NCBI RefSeq assembly: GCF_019457915.1
Contig: NZ_JAHZSS010000013.1
Span: 50,768 to 114,767 of the forward strand
DNA length: 64,000 nt
DNA from: Neiella holothuriorum
Lineage (GTDB): Bacteria; Pseudomonadota; Gammaproteobacteria; Enterobacterales; Neiellaceae
Reading direction: 5' to 3'
Shown here: in pieces, positions 39,438 to 51,851 of the stretch
Numbering within the stretch: the stretch's first letter is position 1
Layout of the letters: each line of letters starts with the position of its first letter
Made by a program: the position numbers and the translations under genes
Notes under the pieces: model-generated
The model's database searches: none
What the model was told of the DNA's origin: nothing
Seen by the model: the letters and a program-made list of their open reading frames with translations, nothing else

Positions 39438-40497
39438 ATTGGGGAACATGGTTTTCTGTGGGATCTGGCGTCGCAAAATTCACCCGTCGATAGGACGGCG
39501 ATCGACGCCCCTTACCAAATTGCACCTCGATGCCGAGCAAAAATAAATAATTAGTCTGGTAATCATATTTTCGAGGAAAGGTTATTTGCGGCTCGACGTG
39601 AACGACGAACCACGGGCGCCAAATACTCTTTCGATAATTTAACCCAAGCCGATAAATCTCTGATTCATCATCGTCACTTGGATCCTCTGTTGCACCTGAC
39701 ACTGAAGCAAATCCCGCGATAGCGCTGCGTGAGGTCAATTGTTTAATGCGGGCGACTAACAAGCGCCATTCGATACCATCGGTTTTTTCACCATATTTCG
39801 ATTGTGCTTGATAACGATAAACAACGTCATCGTGGAAATTGTCGATGGTAAAACGGGTTGTTTCATACCAGCTATCTTCAAGCTCTAACGTTAAGTCTTG
39901 CGTAAACTTAAAGATGGTACGTTCGCTCAGCGGTTTGTAGTTACGGGCTCGAATCCGCGTAAAGGGGCCACCGTTGAAATGCGCACCCACGTCAAAATTC
40001 AAATCCCAGTTGTTTTGGTCAAAAAAGATATAGCGAACCGCGGCAGCGGATTTTTCTTGGGAGCGCCCGGCAGGGCTAGTTAAATTATCGCCGGTGACGG
40101 ATTCATCACGGCCTTCAATTAACAATTTTAGCTTGTTAGAGGTATTCGGAAGGTTAATCGATGCTTGAACCCGGGGCTTTAATTGATCGGACTCCCGTTC
40201 GCGATAAACATAATCGAGGTTTAACTGAACCAAACTACTGGCGCTTTGAACATCAGAGCTAGACACTTGATCTGGTCCAAAGAAGCTATCAAACCAGAGT
40301 GCTTGCTCACACACAGTATCGGAAAGTAGTAAGTGGGCTTTGTCATACCAAGGGTAGTTTTCTTTTGCCGATGAACTGCAGGGCTGCATGTGCTGCTGCG
40401 CGTAGCGCCACATATCCGCCTCTTGCTCTGCAGGTACTGGCGGCAGCGATGGCGTGGCTAGGTTAAGCGTTGTGGTCGTGAGCCACATCAACAACAT
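39436..40497 (-). CDS. exported protein of unknown function, barrel-like
   Basis: A 353-aa protein I do not recognise. A short hydrophobic N-terminus (MLLMWLTTTTLNLATPSL) could be an export signal. Then come a Cys pair (about C39 and C63), and from about residue 95 alternating strands rich in Tyr, Arg and Asp (YVYRERESD, VRYIFFDQNNWDLNFDVGA, EIYRLGLNYRK) that resemble an outer-membrane barrel. The protein ends in a Pro/Asn tail rather than a terminal aromatic, so a periplasmic beta protein is also possible. It is alone on the minus strand between manB and the S10 promoter. Confidence 0.55.
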   Translation of the reverse strand: MLLMWLTTTTLNLATPSLPPVPAEQEADMWRYAQQHMQPCSSSAKENYPWYDKAHLLLSDTVCEQALWFDSFFGPDQVSSSDVQSASSLVQLNLDYVYRERESDQLKPRVQASINLPNTSNKLKLLIEGRDESVTGDNLTSPAGRSQEKSAAAVRYIFFDQNNWDLNFDVGAHFNGGPFTRIRARNYKPLSERTIFKFTQDLTLELEDSWYETTRFTIDNFHDDVVYRYQAQSKYGEKTDGIEWRLLVARIKQLTSRSAIAGFASVSGATEDPSDDDESEIYRLGLNYRKSIWRPWFVVHVEPQITFPRKYDYQTNYLFLLGIEVQFGKGRRSPSYRRVNFATPDPTENHVPQ

Positions 40498-40594
40498 AAA
40501 ATACCAAAGAATGAATTTATTAAGTTATTTCAGCTAACTATAGCAATACGATAATGGCATTGCCGAGTGTTTTAAATTGAATTGTCGATGACGC

Positions 40595-40622
40595 TTGTGC
40601 TCGTCAATTGATTGTGTATAAT
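40595..40622 (+). promoter_or_regulatory. S10 operon promoter
   Basis: TTGTGC (40595-40600), 16-base spacer, TATAAT (40617-40622), then an ACGCGACC discriminator. Start expected near 40629, about 180 bases before rpsJ, the usual S10 leader length. Confidence 0.7.
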
Positions 40623-40628
40623 ACGCGA

Positions 40629-41119
<491 letters not shown>

Positions 41120-41150
41120 TCCCAAGCAGACTAGAAGAGGTTTGTAAACC

Positions 41151-41789
41151 ATGGCTATCGGATTAGTCGGTCGTAAAGTGGGTATGACGCGCATCTTCAC
41201 TGAAGATGGTGTTTCTACACCTGTAACCGTAATTGAAGTCGAAGCCAATTGTGTCACACAGATTAAAACTCTGGAAACCGACGGATACCGTGCGGTTCAA
41301 GTGACCACTGGCGCGAAAAAAGCCAACCGTGTGACCAAGCCAGAAGCGGGCCATTTTGCTAAGGCGGGCGTAGAAGCCGGTCGCGGTTTATGGGAATTCC
41401 GTCTGGCAGACGGTGAAGGCGAAGAATTGGCTACTGGCAACGAACTCACTGTTGAGTTGTTGGCTGAAGCTAAAAAAGTTGACGTAACTGGCACCTCTAA
41501 AGGTAAAGGTTTCGCAGGCGTAGTTAAGCGTTGGAATTTCAGTACCCAAGACGCGACTCACGGTAACTCTTTGAGTCACCGTGCACATGGCTCGATTGGT
41601 CAAAACCAATCACCAGGTAAAGTCTTTAAAGGCAAGAAAATGGCCGGTCATATGGGTGCAGAGCGTGTAACTGTTCAGTCTCTGGACGTAGTTCGCGTTG
41701 ACGCAGAACGTAACCTTATCCTTGTAAAAGGTGCGGTTCCGGGCGCTACTGGCGGCAACGTCATCGTTAAACCAGCCGTTAAAGCGTAA
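41151..41789 (+). CDS. rplC: 50S ribosomal protein L3
   Basis: A 212-aa early-assembly protein near the peptidyl transferase centre. The central extension [19 protein letters not shown] and [23 protein letters not shown], including the Gln methylated by PrmB in E. coli, are intact. Confidence 0.98.
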   Translation: MAIGLVGRKVGMTRIFTEDGVSTPVTVIEVEANCVTQIKTLETDGYRAVQVTTGAKKANRVTKPEAGHFAKAGVEAGRGLWEFRLADGEGEELATGNELTVELLAEAKKVDVTGTSKGKGFAGVVKRWNFSTQDATHGNSLSHRAHGSIGQNQSPGKVFKGKKMAGHMGAERVTVQSLDVVRVDAERNLILVKGAVPGATGGNVIVKPAVKA

Positions 41790-41803
41790 CTTGGAGATTG
41801 GTG

Positions 41804-42409
41804 ATGGAATTAGTATTGAAAGACGCGCAAAGCGCGCTTGAAGTCAATCCAACGATCTTCGGGCGTGACTTTAATGAAGCGTTAGTTCACCAAGTAGTTG
41901 TTGCTTATGCAGCAGGTGCTCGTCAAGGTACTCGTGCTCAAAAAACTCGCTCTGAAGTGAGTGGTGGCGGCAAGAAGCCTTGGAAACAAAAAGGTACTGG
42001 CCGTGCACGTGCTGGTACTATCCGCAGCCCAATCTGGCGCAGCGGTGGCGTGACTTTTGCGGCTAAGCCACAAGATCACAGCCAAAAGGTGAACAAAAAG
42101 ATGTATCGCGGTGCATTGCGCAGCATTTTGTCTGAGCTTGTGCGTCAAGAACGTCTGATCGTTGTAGAAAAATTTGGTGTTGAAGCACCTAAAACTAAAG
42201 AGCTAGCTAGCAAACTGAAGCAGTACGAAGTGAACGATGTTCTGATCGTTACTGAAGAAGTTGATGAGAACCTGTTCCTGGCCGCCCGCAACTTGTACAA
42301 AGTTGACGTTCGCGACGTTGCAGGCATCGACCCAGTTAGCTTGATTGCTTTTGATAAAGTTTTGATCACTGCCGCTGCAGTGAAGCAACTTGAGGAGAGC
42401 CTGGCATGA
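41804..42409 (+). CDS. rplD: 50S ribosomal protein L4
   Basis: A 201-aa tunnel protein and the presumed autogenous repressor of this operon. ATG 41804 was chosen (TTGGAG 7 bases upstream) over the TTG and GTG just before it, giving the standard [12 protein letters not shown] start. The tunnel loop [20 protein letters not shown] is wild type. Confidence 0.97.
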   Translation: MELVLKDAQSALEVNPTIFGRDFNEALVHQVVVAYAAGARQGTRAQKTRSEVSGGGKKPWKQKGTGRARAGTIRSPIWRSGGVTFAAKPQDHSQKVNKKMYRGALRSILSELVRQERLIVVEKFGVEAPKTKELASKLKQYEVNDVLIVTEEVDENLFLAARNLYKVDVRDVAGIDPVSLIAFDKVLITAAAVKQLEESLA

Positions 42410-42708
42410 TCACTGAAGAGCGTCTGCTAAAAGTTCTCTTAGCGCCGGTAGTTTCTGAAAAGAGCACCATGGCTGCTGAAAGCAACAACACTGTTGTTTT
42501 CAAAGTTGTGACTGACGCTGACAAGCGTGAGATCAAGGCGGCTGTAGAGAAGCTGTTTGAAGTTGAAGTTGCTGGTGTTCGTACCGCCAGTGTCAAAGGC
42601 AAAACCAAACGCCACGGTGCTCGTTTCGGCCGCCGCAGCGATTGGAAAAAAGCCTATGTAACGCTTAAAGACGGCAGCGAAATTGATTTCGTTGGCGGCG
42701 GTGAGTAA
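42406..42708 (+). CDS. rplW: 50S ribosomal protein L23
   Basis: A 100-aa protein at the tunnel exit that docks trigger factor and SRP. Standard length, with the signature [16 protein letters not shown]. It overlaps rplD by 4 bases (ATGA). Confidence 0.97.
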   Translation: MITEERLLKVLLAPVVSEKSTMAAESNNTVVFKVVTDADKREIKAAVEKLFEVEVAGVRTASVKGKTKRHGARFGRRSDWKKAYVTLKDGSEIDFVGGGE

Positions 42709-42725
42709 TTGGAGGAGTAGGAAAC

Positions 42726-43843
<1,118 letters not shown>

Positions 43844-43853
43844 GGAGTAAATG

Positions 43854-44186
43854 ATGGAAGCATTAGCTAAACATCGGTTTGCCCGGACCGCAGCTCAGAA
43901 GGCTCGCTTGGTCGCGGATCAAATCCGAGGTGTACCGGTAGCGAAAGCACTGGACATCCTGAACTACAGCCCTAAGAAGTCTGCTGTATTGGTTAAAAAG
44001 GTGCTGGAGTCTGCAATTGCAAACGCCGAGCACAACCAGGGCGCCGACATTGATGAGTTGAAAGTTGCCAAAGTCTTCGTTGACGAAGGTCCAACTATGA
44101 AACGCATCAAGCCGCGTGCAAAGGGTCGTGCCGACCGCATCCTGAAGCGTACCAGCCACATTACTGTGGTTGTGTCCGACAGCTAA
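43854..44186 (+). CDS. rplV: 50S ribosomal protein L22
   Basis: A 110-aa tunnel protein. Two adjacent ATG codons exist; 43854 was chosen because GGAG at 43844 is 6 bases away, against 3 for 43851. The beta-hairpin tip region [18 protein letters not shown] is wild type (macrolide-sensitive form). Confidence 0.96.
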   Translation: MEALAKHRFARTAAQKARLVADQIRGVPVAKALDILNYSPKKSAVLVKKVLESAIANAEHNQGADIDELKVAKVFVDEGPTMKRIKPRAKGRADRILKRTSHITVVVSDS

Positions 44187-44199
44187 CGGAGACAGGTAA

Positions 44200-44904
44200 A
44201 TGGGTCAGAAAGTACATCCAAATGGAATTCGCCTAGGCATCGTTAAGCCGTGGAACTCAACCTGGTATGCCGGGAAAACTGAGTACGCGGACAACCTGCA
44301 CAGCGACCACTTGGTTCGTCAGTTCTTAAATAAAGAACTGAAAAACGCTTCAGTTTCACGTATTGAAATTGAACGTCCAGCGAAAAGCATTCGCGTGACC
44401 ATTCACACTGCCCGTCCAGGTGTTGTGATTGGCAAAAAAGGTGAAGACGTTGAGAAACTGCGTTTGCACGTAGCCAAATTGGCTGGTGCACCTGCACAAA
44501 TCAACATCTCTGAAGTGCGTAAGCCTGAACTCGACGCAAAATTGGTTGGCGATAGCATCGCTAGTCAGCTTGAGCGCCGTGTTATGTTCCGTCGTGCCAT
44601 GAAGCGCGCGGTTCAAAATGCTATGCGCCTCGGTGCCAAAGGTATCAAAGTAGAAGTTAGTGGTCGTCTGGGCGGTGCAGAAATTGCTCGTACAGAATGG
44701 TACCGCGAAGGTCGTGTACCACTGCACACTCTGCGTGCAGACATCGATTATGCTACTTCAGAAGCTTTGACTACTTACGGCATCATCGGCATCAAGGTGT
44801 GGATCTTCAAAGGCGAGATCCTCGGTGGTATGGAACAGGTCGAGAAGCAGCAGGCGCAACAACCGCGTCCAGCTAATAAGCGCGGCCGTAAAGGTACTAA
44901 GTAA
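44200..44904 (+). CDS. rpsC: 30S ribosomal protein S3
   Basis: A 234-aa protein of the mRNA entry channel (helicase activity with S4 and S5). KH domain [16 protein letters not shown]-terminal domain [13 protein letters not shown], and a basic tail. Standard length. Confidence 0.98.
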   Translation: MGQKVHPNGIRLGIVKPWNSTWYAGKTEYADNLHSDHLVRQFLNKELKNASVSRIEIERPAKSIRVTIHTARPGVVIGKKGEDVEKLRLHVAKLAGAPAQINISEVRKPELDAKLVGDSIASQLERRVMFRRAMKRAVQNAMRLGAKGIKVEVSGRLGGAEIARTEWYREGRVPLHTLRADIDYATSEALTTYGIIGIKVWIFKGEILGGMEQVEKQQAQQPRPANKRGRKGTK

Positions 44905-44914
44905 GGAGTAAGCA

Positions 44915-45328
44915 ATGCTACAACCGAAACGTACTAAGTTCCGTAAGATGCACAAAGGCCGTAACCGTGGTGTAGCGGTTGCTGGTAGCAAAGTAAGCTT
45001 CGGCACTTACGGTTTGAAAGCTGTTGGTCGTGGTCGCATCACTGCGCGTCAGATTGAAGCTGCGCGTCGTGCTATGACTCGTCATGTGAAGCGTCAGGGT
45101 AAAATCTGGATTCGCGTCTTCCCAGACAAGCCAATTACTGAAAAGCCGTTGGAAGTTCGTCAAGGTAAAGGTAAAGGTAATGTTGAATACTGGGTTGCCC
45201 AGATTCAGCCAGGCCGTGTTCTTTATGAGATGGACGGTGTTCCAGAGCAATTGGCTCGTGAAGCCTTTGATCTGGCAGCCCGTAAGCTTCCAATTAAAAC
45301 AACCTTTGTAATTCGGACGGTGATGTAA
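44915..45328 (+). CDS. rplP: 50S ribosomal protein L16
   Basis: A 137-aa protein that positions tRNA acceptor ends. It includes [19 protein letters not shown] and the hydroxylation-site region [15 protein letters not shown]. The stop overlaps the rpmC start by one base. Confidence 0.98.
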   Translation: MLQPKRTKFRKMHKGRNRGVAVAGSKVSFGTYGLKAVGRGRITARQIEAARRAMTRHVKRQGKIWIRVFPDKPITEKPLEVRQGKGKGNVEYWVAQIQPGRVLYEMDGVPEQLAREAFDLAARKLPIKTTFVIRTVM

Positions 45329-45519
45329 TGAAAGCGAGTGAACTGCGTGAAAAAAGCGTGGAAGAGCTGAATGCTGAACTGCTGGAGCTGCTGCGTGAGC
45401 AATTTAACCTGCGCATGCAAGCAAGCACTGGTCAGCTAGCTCAGACTCACACGCTGAAACAAGTGCGCCGCAACATTGCGCGCGTAAAAACCCTCCTGAA
45501 CGAGAAGGCAGGTGCGTAA
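45328..45519 (+). CDS. rpmC: 50S ribosomal protein L29
   Basis: A 63-aa two-helix protein beside L23 at the tunnel exit. The start is coupled to rplP and the stop to rpsQ (one-base overlaps on both sides). Confidence 0.97.
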   Translation: MKASELREKSVEELNAELLELLREQFNLRMQASTGQLAQTHTLKQVRRNIARVKTLLNEKAGA

Positions 45520-45770
45520 TGAGCGAAGCTAAAATCCGTACGCTGCAAGGCAAAGTAATTAGCGACAAAATGGACAAGTCCATCATTGTTGCTATCGAGC
45601 GCAAAGTGAAGCACCCGATCTACGGTAAATTCATTAAGCGTACGACTAAGCTGCACGTACATGATGAAGAAAACCAATGTCAAGCAGGTGATGTGGTTAG
45701 CATTAAAGAATGCCGCCCACTGTCCAAGACTAAAAACTGGACCCTGGTTGAAGTGGTAACTAAAGCTTAA
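45519..45770 (+). CDS. rpsQ: 30S ribosomal protein S17
   Basis: An 83-aa OB-fold primary 16S-binding protein. It is the last S10-operon gene here: a strong terminator follows, and rplN, its usual neighbour, lies 9.3 kb further on. Confidence 0.97.
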   Translation: MSEAKIRTLQGKVISDKMDKSIIVAIERKVKHPIYGKFIKRTTKLHVHDEENQCQAGDVVSIKECRPLSKTKNWTLVEVVTKA

Positions 45771-45798
45771 GTTTTGACTTAATGCTTTACTAAAAAAA

Positions 45799-45820
45799 GG
45801 CTCCCTCGGGAGCCTTTTTT
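45799..45820 (+). terminator. terminator of the S10 operon
   Basis: GGCTCCC-TC-GGGAGCC with an A-run before and six T after, 28 bases past the rpsQ stop. It physically ends the S10 operon before the inserted genes. Confidence 0.9.
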
Positions 45821-45956
45821 GTTTTATGAAATACGCCGTTGTGCAATGGCTTGTTTTTAGTGAGCCAGACCAAGCTAGACTATAAAGAAATATTGGTAAT
45901 CGCCGATACACAGGTTATAAGTAATCTTAGGCTGCATTAATAGGGGAGATGACGCC

Positions 45957-46616
45957 GTGACAACCTTTGCTAAAAGTCTGCTACGACACGCATTAGTGAT
46001 AGTTGGGCTTATTGCTATGCCTGCGCTACTAATGCCAAATTTAGCGAAAGCGGAGTCAATCCTGTCAGCTGTCCAAATTTATTCCCAAGACGAATTGCTC
46101 GAGCTTATTAATAAAAATGAACACCTCAAACGTGTTCGCGATGACGACTGCCAGCTCGTTGAAGATATCAAAGCCCGTGCCGAAAAAATGAAAGTGCCTG
46201 CTTACCAGTTTCTGTACGGTGACATGTTGCTATATGGCGTTTGTATCGAACGCGATGCGCAATTAGGCATGCTTTATATTGAACGGTCAGCCGCGCAAGG
46301 GCTACCCGATGCACTCGAGCAGTTGGGGCGCTACCACGCTCAAGGTAAATTCGTCCGGGCAAACAAAGTACGCGCAGTCGAATATTTATATACCGCGTCA
46401 TCGACCGGCCACATCAAAGCCCAAATGCAATTGGTTGAGCTTTACTTGGAAGGCTATGGCGATCCGTCGAGTTATTATGATGTTTATCATTGGCTGCACA
46501 ATGCGATTATTGGTGATCGGAAAGACCAAAAACGCGCAGGCGAGTTGTTGCTGTTACTTGCACAAAAGATGCCTGCCGAGCTTGTAAAACAAGCGCAGCG
46601 TCCGCTTGAACGTTAA
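45957..46616 (+). CDS. exported Sel1-repeat (TPR-like) protein
   Basis: A 219-aa protein with a GTG start preceded by GGGGAG and a signal peptide (core LVIVGLIAMPALLMPNLAKA). From about residue 75 it has three to four Sel1-type repeats, seen as LLYGVCIERDAQLGMLYIERSAAQG, then LGRYHAQGKF..AVEYLYTAS, then LVELYLEGYGDPSSYYDVYHWLHNA (quoted in part). Such proteins are periplasmic scaffolds. The specific role is unknown, and nothing nearby points to one. Confidence 0.75.
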   Translation: MTTFAKSLLRHALVIVGLIAMPALLMPNLAKAESILSAVQIYSQDELLELINKNEHLKRVRDDDCQLVEDIKARAEKMKVPAYQFLYGDMLLYGVCIERDAQLGMLYIERSAAQGLPDALEQLGRYHAQGKFVRANKVRAVEYLYTASSTGHIKAQMQLVELYLEGYGDPSSYYDVYHWLHNAIIGDRKDQKRAGELLLLLAQKMPAELVKQAQRPLER

Positions 46617-46768
46617 ACCCTATTTACTGATCTGAAACCCAACCGTAAAGATTAGATCCTAACTTTGCCGCTAGTGCTTAGTTGTTTTATGTCATTCAAT
46701 AATTTCTTCGCGGCATTGTTGGTCCATAAGGTATACTCAGCGCTATCAGGCCACATTGAAGAGCCAGC

Positions 46769-49210
46769 GTGAGTAAATCAAAAAACTATCAAGATCCGCA
46801 TCAGGATCGCGAAGCCAAAAAATATGACCGTCCCATCGCATCTCGGGAATTAATCCTTCAGGTGCTCGAAGCCCATCCGGAGCCACTGAATCGTTCGCAA
46901 ATCGAACAGCAATTCAAAATTAATGACGAGCAGCAGCAAGAAGCGCTTAGACGTCGCCTACGAGCGATGGAGCGAGATGGTCAGTTAGTCTTTACTCGCA
47001 GCAAATGCTACGCCTTACCGGAGAAGATGGGCGTTATCACAGCTACTGTTATCGGACATCGCGATGGTCACGGCTTTGCGCGTCCCGATGAAGGTGGCTC
47101 GGATTTGTTTATTCCGCCGCGACAAATGCTAGCGGTATTGCATGGTGATAAGGTCTTAATTTTCCCCACCAAGTCTGATCGCAAAGGACGTATGGAATGC
47201 CGTATTGTCCGTGTGTTGGAAGATGCATCTCGTAGTATCGTTGGCCGCTATTTTGTTGAAAAGGGTACCGGCTTTGTGGTGCCCGACGACAACCGATTGA
47301 ATCAAGACATTGTGATTCCAAAAGACGACAGCAAAGGTGCCCGCCAAGGTCATGTGGTAGTCGTAGAATTGGTTCAACGGCCCAATCAACGCCAACATGC
47401 AATTGGTAAAGTCACTGAGATTCTCGGTGAACACATGGCGCCAGGCATGGAAATTGAAACAGCTATTCGCCGCCATGAAATTCCTCATCAGTGGCCAAAA
47501 GCCGTTACTCGAACCGTTAAGGGAATTCCTGAAGACGTTCCTGAAAAAGACAAATACGAGCATGGTCGCGTCGATCTACGTGGTTTGCCATTGGTGACCA
47601 TCGATGGCGAAGATGCTCGAGACTTTGATGATGCGGTTTATTGTGAGCGAAAGAAAAGTGGTGGCTGGCGCTTGTGGGTCGCAATTGCTGACGTGAGTCA
47701 CTATGTTCGTCCGGGCAGTGCGCTCGATGACGAAGCCGTTAATCGAGCCACGTCTGTCTATTTTCCGCAGCAAGTGATCCCGATGTTGCCGGAACAACTG
47801 TCTAACGGTTTGTGCTCGTTGAATCCGGAAGTCGACCGCTTGTGCATGGTTTGCGAAATGACCGTAAGCGAGGGCGGGTCGTTATCTGGTTATAAGTTTT
47901 ATCCCGCGGTAATGGAATCCAAGGCGCGGCTAACCTACAACAAAGTAGCCGCTATCTTAGACGGTGACGCCGAACTCATCGAACGGTATCAACCGCTGGT
48001 TGGACATTTACAACAGCTACACAACTTATATCAGGCGCTTCATGCTGCTCGCGTTGAACGCGGCGCATTAGGACTCGAGACGGTAGAAACCAAGTTTATC
48101 TTTAACGCTTTTCGCAAAATCGATCACATTGTGCCTGTGGTGCGCAATGACGCCCATAAGATCATCGAAGAATGCATGATTTTGGCCAATGTCTCGGCTG
48201 CTAAGTTTGTCGAAAAGCACAAGGCTGCATCCTTGTTCCGAGTCCATGACTCGCCTGGTGAAGAGCGTTTGACTAATTTCCGAAACTTCCTCGGCGAACT
48301 CGGTTTGCATTTAGGGGGCGAAATGGAGCCCACGCCTAAGCATTATGCCGACTTACTTGAGCGTGCGGCCGAACGGCCTGATGCTGAATTGATTCAAACG
48401 ATGCTGCTGCGCTCGATGCGCCAAGCGGTATACGATGCTGAAAATATAGGTCACTTTGGCTTGGCGTTAACGTCTTATGCGCACTTTACGTCGCCCATTC
48501 GTCGCTATCCCGACTTATTGCTGCACCGAGCCATTAAGTACCTTATTGCTAAAGAGCATGGCGAAGTACCCGACCGCTGGACGCCGATTGGTGGCTACCA
48601 CTATTTCGACGAAGACATGGATTACTTTGGCCCTCATTGCTCTATGGCCGAGCGTCGCGCTGATGAAGCCACCCGAGACGTTGATAGCTGGCTCAAATGC
48701 GAGTACATGCAAGATCACGTGGGTGATGAATTTAGTGGTGTAATCGCCTCAGTGACTAGCTTTGGTTTTTTCGTGCGCCTCGACGAACTTCATATTGATG
48801 GGCTGGTCCATATCTCAAGCCTGCAAAATGATTACTACAATTTTGATGGTGCGCGCCAGCGTTTAGTGGGCAATGCCTCCGGTAAAAGCTACCGGATCGG
48901 TGATGTGATTGAGGTGAAGGTTGCAGCGGTCAACCTAGAAGACAAAATGATTGATTTTGTTCTTGCCGGGCAAACGGCATCAGGCAAACCACGCTCGCCA
49001 AGCAAATCAAAAGGTAAAGCCAACAAGGATTCGCCAAACAAGAATCAACGAGGCGGCGCCGATATCGCCAAGCCTAAACCGGGCTCTGCACGAGCAATGG
49101 TCTCTGCGGCCGGCGCGGCCTTGGCAAAAAGTAAAAAGAAATCCAAAGGGCCGAAAGGCAAATCAAAGGCAAAAGGCAAAAACGCCAGCAATAAAGGCAA
49201 GAAAAAGTAA
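46769..49210 (+). CDS. rnr: ribonuclease R
   Basis: An 813-aa 3'-5' exoribonuclease that degrades structured RNA and takes part in rRNA quality control and trans-translation. The order is an N-terminal winged helix ([17 protein letters not shown]), cold-shock domains, the RNB catalytic domain ([16 protein letters not shown], with its conserved Asp cluster), an S1 domain ([16 protein letters not shown]) and a Lys-rich tail from about residue 735 that binds SmpB-tmRNA in E. coli. It has a GTG start; the frame agrees with the E. coli N-terminus. rlmB follows after 3 bases. Confidence 0.96.
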   Translation: MSKSKNYQDPHQDREAKKYDRPIASRELILQVLEAHPEPLNRSQIEQQFKINDEQQQEALRRRLRAMERDGQLVFTRSKCYALPEKMGVITATVIGHRDGHGFARPDEGGSDLFIPPRQMLAVLHGDKVLIFPTKSDRKGRMECRIVRVLEDASRSIVGRYFVEKGTGFVVPDDNRLNQDIVIPKDDSKGARQGHVVVVELVQRPNQRQHAIGKVTEILGEHMAPGMEIETAIRRHEIPHQWPKAVTRTVKGIPEDVPEKDKYEHGRVDLRGLPLVTIDGEDARDFDDAVYCERKKSGGWRLWVAIADVSHYVRPGSALDDEAVNRATSVYFPQQVIPMLPEQLSNGLCSLNPEVDRLCMVCEMTVSEGGSLSGYKFYPAVMESKARLTYNKVAAILDGDAELIERYQPLVGHLQQLHNLYQALHAARVERGALGLETVETKFIFNAFRKIDHIVPVVRNDAHKIIEECMILANVSAAKFVEKHKAASLFRVHDSPGEERLTNFRNFLGELGLHLGGEMEPTPKHYADLLERAAERPDAELIQTMLLRSMRQAVYDAENIGHFGLALTSYAHFTSPIRRYPDLLLHRAIKYLIAKEHGEVPDRWTPIGGYHYFDEDMDYFGPHCSMAERRADEATRDVDSWLKCEYMQDHVGDEFSGVIASVTSFGFFVRLDELHIDGLVHISSLQNDYYNFDGARQRLVGNASGKSYRIGDVIEVKVAAVNLEDKMIDFVLAGQTASGKPRSPSKSKGKANKDSPNKNQRGGADIAKPKPGSARAMVSAAGAALAKSKKKSKGPKGKSKAKGKNASNKGKKK

Positions 49211-49213
49211 CCC

Positions 49214-49957
49214 ATGAGTCAACTTGAGTCTGTGTTCGGCATTCACGCCGTTCGCGCAATTATAGATGCCGCGCCATTACGAGTGGTCGAGCTATGGTGC
49301 CTGAAAGGCCGTGATGACGATGCTTTTCAAGCAATGGTGACAACGGCTCGCCAACACGGTGTAAGTGTTCAGTTTGTGCCCAGAAAAACCTTAGATGATC
49401 GTGCCAAAGGCGAAAATCACCAAGGTGTTTTGGCGCGTATTAAACCCGCCAAAGTTGCTACAGAAGCGGATTTAGATGCAATTTTGGCAAAAACTGATAA
49501 GCCACTGCTGTTGTTGCTTGATGGGGTGACTGATCCCCATAACCTTGGCGCCTGTCTGCGAACGGCCGATGCGGCCGGCGTTGATGCGGTGATTGTACCG
49601 AAAGATAAATCGGCGAGCTTAAACCCTACGGTACGGAAAGTTGCCTGTGGTGCGGCAGAAACGATGCCGTTGGTACAAGTGACCAACTTGGCCCGGACCA
49701 TGCGTTTTTTACAAGAGCAGGGCGTTTGGTTGGTGGGTACCGCCGGTGAAGCCGAGCAAAACCTGTTTGACTGCAAACTGCAAGGGCCAATGGCGTTGGT
49801 GATGGGCGCGGAAGGCAAAGGCATGCGACGGTTAACGCGCGAGAATTGTGATGAACTGGTCAAGCTACCTATGGCCGGTGTCGTTAGTAGTTTAAATGTG
49901 TCGGTGGCAACCGGCATCTGTTTGTATGAAGTCGTCCGACAACGGCTAGGAGCATAA
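49214..49957 (+). CDS. rlmB: 23S rRNA (guanosine-2251-2'-O)-methyltransferase
   Basis: A 247-aa SPOUT-class methyltransferase. The N-terminal substrate-binding part has [12 protein letters not shown]. The knotted catalytic domain has [28 protein letters not shown] and the C-terminal [20 protein letters not shown]. It methylates the P-loop guanosine of 23S rRNA. The rnr-rlmB pairing is the same as in E. coli. Confidence 0.96.
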   Translation: MSQLESVFGIHAVRAIIDAAPLRVVELWCLKGRDDDAFQAMVTTARQHGVSVQFVPRKTLDDRAKGENHQGVLARIKPAKVATEADLDAILAKTDKPLLLLLDGVTDPHNLGACLRTADAAGVDAVIVPKDKSASLNPTVRKVACGAAETMPLVQVTNLARTMRFLQEQGVWLVGTAGEAEQNLFDCKLQGPMALVMGAEGKGMRRLTRENCDELVKLPMAGVVSSLNVSVATGICLYEVVRQRLGA

Positions 49958-49959
49958 AC

Positions 49960-50355
49960 ATGAGTGATTACTCAGAAGCGCAGATCTCCGAATGGGGTCA
50001 GCAAAACGAAGAACAACGTTTTGAGTTGTTTTTAGGGTTAACCGTAAAGCACAAGCAAGTTTGGGCGTTGTCTGATGACGAAGGCTGTTTGATTGTTGAT
50101 AGCGACGGTGAGCAATTATTGCCCGTGTGGCCTCTCGAAGTTTTTGCGAGTAACGCTGCTGTTGAAGAATGGCAAGGGTTAAAGCCGCTGGCCATTTCAT
50201 TAGATGACTGGCAAGAAAAGTGGCTGCCGGGTATGGAAAACGATGTCATTGATGTTGCCGTATTCCCAGATTTAGAAGGCTCTAGCGAAGTTATTTCAGC
50301 GCAAGAGCTGGCTGTTAATACCAAGCTTCAAAAGAAAAAAGCACCCATGGCTTAA
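49960..50355 (+). CDS. DUF2750-like protein
   Basis: A 131-aa acidic soluble protein starting 2 bases after rlmB and so in its operon. It has the DUF2750 pattern: a strand with VWALSDDEGCLIVDSDG, then LPVWPLEVFA, an EWQGLKPLAISLDDWQEKW helix region and VAVFPDLEG. No catalytic motif is evident and the function is unknown. It ends in a Lys-rich tail. Confidence 0.75.
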   Translation: MSDYSEAQISEWGQQNEEQRFELFLGLTVKHKQVWALSDDEGCLIVDSDGEQLLPVWPLEVFASNAAVEEWQGLKPLAISLDDWQEKWLPGMENDVIDVAVFPDLEGSSEVISAQELAVNTKLQKKKAPMA

Positions 50356-50377
50356 TAGCTTTGGCTGAAACAAAAAA

Positions 50378-50399
50378 GGCTCCTTCGGGAGCCTTTTTT
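50378..50399 (+). terminator. terminator of the rnr-rlmB operon
   Basis: GGCTCC-TTCG-GGAGCC (stable UUCG-type loop) with flanking A- and T-runs, shortly after the DUF2750 stop. Confidence 0.9.
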
Positions 50400-50594
50400 G
50401 TAGCTGTGATTTAGGAAGAAAGGAAGATCCGTTAGTCCGGCTTGCACTTTTCTCGAGGTTAAACTGGGGATCAGCCCAAAGATAAAATGTCAGTACGATA
50501 ACTGAGCAAATATTATTATTGATTATCTTTCTGCTTCGAAATTCGTTAGGTGTTTGACTGTTAGATTAGTTATTGGGTCGTAATGTAACCCGAA

Positions 50595-51851
50595 TTAATA
50601 CTGCTCGCTCCGATAGGGTTGAACCTGAGCATTGCGCAGCAGTAAAGGTGAAATCATTCTTGGCTGCGGCGTTGGTTTGGCTTGGTCTATTAATGCTAAC
50701 GCTTGCGGTTTTAAAGCCATATCCCAGAAGTGAGTGGTCACATAGTTGATGGCATGAGATTCGGCATTGAGTAATACCGCAATGCCAATATCAATGTTTG
50801 GTGCGTAGGCTAAATCGGCGCGAAAACCGGCAACCCAACCGCCATGGTAAACCAAGTCTGTTCCATTAAAGTCATACAAACGCCATCCAAGGCCGTATTC
50901 AGCTCGCTTCAAATATTTACGCCATTGGCGGCGCTTTAAGTCGCGTTTAGTGACGGCGTTGGCTGTACGCATATCGTTGAGTACAGTTGGCGGCAGTACG
51001 TCAGGTCGGTGGCCTAATTGTGCAATAAGCCATTTCCCCATGTCATAAATGCTGGCGTTTACCCCCGCGGCGGCAGGGAAATTGTAGTAATCGCGCTTTG
51101 GTTTTTTAGGGTACCAGCCACGTTTAAGCTTTAAGTGGCCAGTGGCATGGTTTGGGTTATTCATAAACGCATCGCGGCCCAAGCTGGCGTTGTCCATGCC
51201 AAGCGGATCAAACACGGCTTGTTGCATTAATGATTCATAATCGAGCGGGTTAGTTTGTTCGATGACTTGCTCAATCATGCTATACAGCACATTTTGGTAA
51301 CCGTAGCACTTGCCGGGTTCACACAAGGGTTTGAGCTTTTTAAATTGCGGCAGGATTTTCGGAAGTGATTGGCCTGCCTCAATCAAGTTGTCGTAAGCAT
51401 TAGGGACCAGGCCACTGGCGTGACTGAGTAAGTCTTTTACTTGCAGCCGCTCGGCGTGGCCGGGAGTTTTAAAAGCGAGCTGAGGAACATACTTGACCAC
51501 CGAATCTTGCCATTTGAAATGGCCCTGATGAACCTGCTTAGCCGCTAGGCTCGCCGCAAAGGTTTTAGAAACCGACGCCAACCTGAAAGTGGTGTGAATA
51601 TCTACCGGAGCGGCGCTGCGTTGTTTACGCACACCATAAGGCCGCACTCTAAGAATTTGGTCGCCCTGCACAATCACATAAGCACCGCCCGGCACTTTAT
51701 GCTTTTGCATTTGAGCCAAGAAATAGTCATCAAACTGCTGTAACCAGTCATCAAGGGATGCTGCAGGTTTGGTTGCTGCCGCTAGCGATGGCGCGAGCAG
51801 AAGAGCAATCAAAGCTGTTGCAAGTCTCAAGAAATGACAGGTTCGTCGCAT
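50595..51851 (-). CDS. serine hydrolase of the beta-lactamase/PBP family
   Basis: A 418-aa exported protein (signal core LATALIALLLAPSLAAA) with the class C beta-lactamase/esterase fold. The nucleophile motif is S93-V-S-K96, the Tyr motif is Y185-Q-N187, and the third motif is HGGW (in place of KTG), which suggests an esterase or D-Ala peptidase rather than a true beta-lactamase. It lies alone on the minus strand between two operons, divergent from rpsF. The substrate is unknown. Confidence 0.85.
   Translation of the reverse strand: MRRTCHFLRLATALIALLLAPSLAAATKPAASLDDWLQQFDDYFLAQMQKHKVPGGAYVIVQGDQILRVRPYGVRKQRSAAPVDIHTTFRLASVSKTFAASLAAKQVHQGHFKWQDSVVKYVPQLAFKTPGHAERLQVKDLLSHASGLVPNAYDNLIEAGQSLPKILPQFKKLKPLCEPGKCYGYQNVLYSMIEQVIEQTNPLDYESLMQQAVFDPLGMDNASLGRDAFMNNPNHATGHLKLKRGWYPKKPKRDYYNFPAAAGVNASIYDMGKWLIAQLGHRPDVLPPTVLNDMRTANAVTKRDLKRRQWRKYLKRAEYGLGWRLYDFNGTDLVYHGGWVAGFRADLAYAPNIDIGIAVLLNAESHAINYVTTHFWDMALKPQALALIDQAKPTPQPRMISPLLLRNAQVQPYRSEQY

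Noticed and set aside
50595..51851. A true antibiotic beta-lactamase
   Set aside because: SxxK and YxN are present, but the third motif is HGG rather than KTG, which fits esterase or peptidase relatives better; resistance cannot be claimed.
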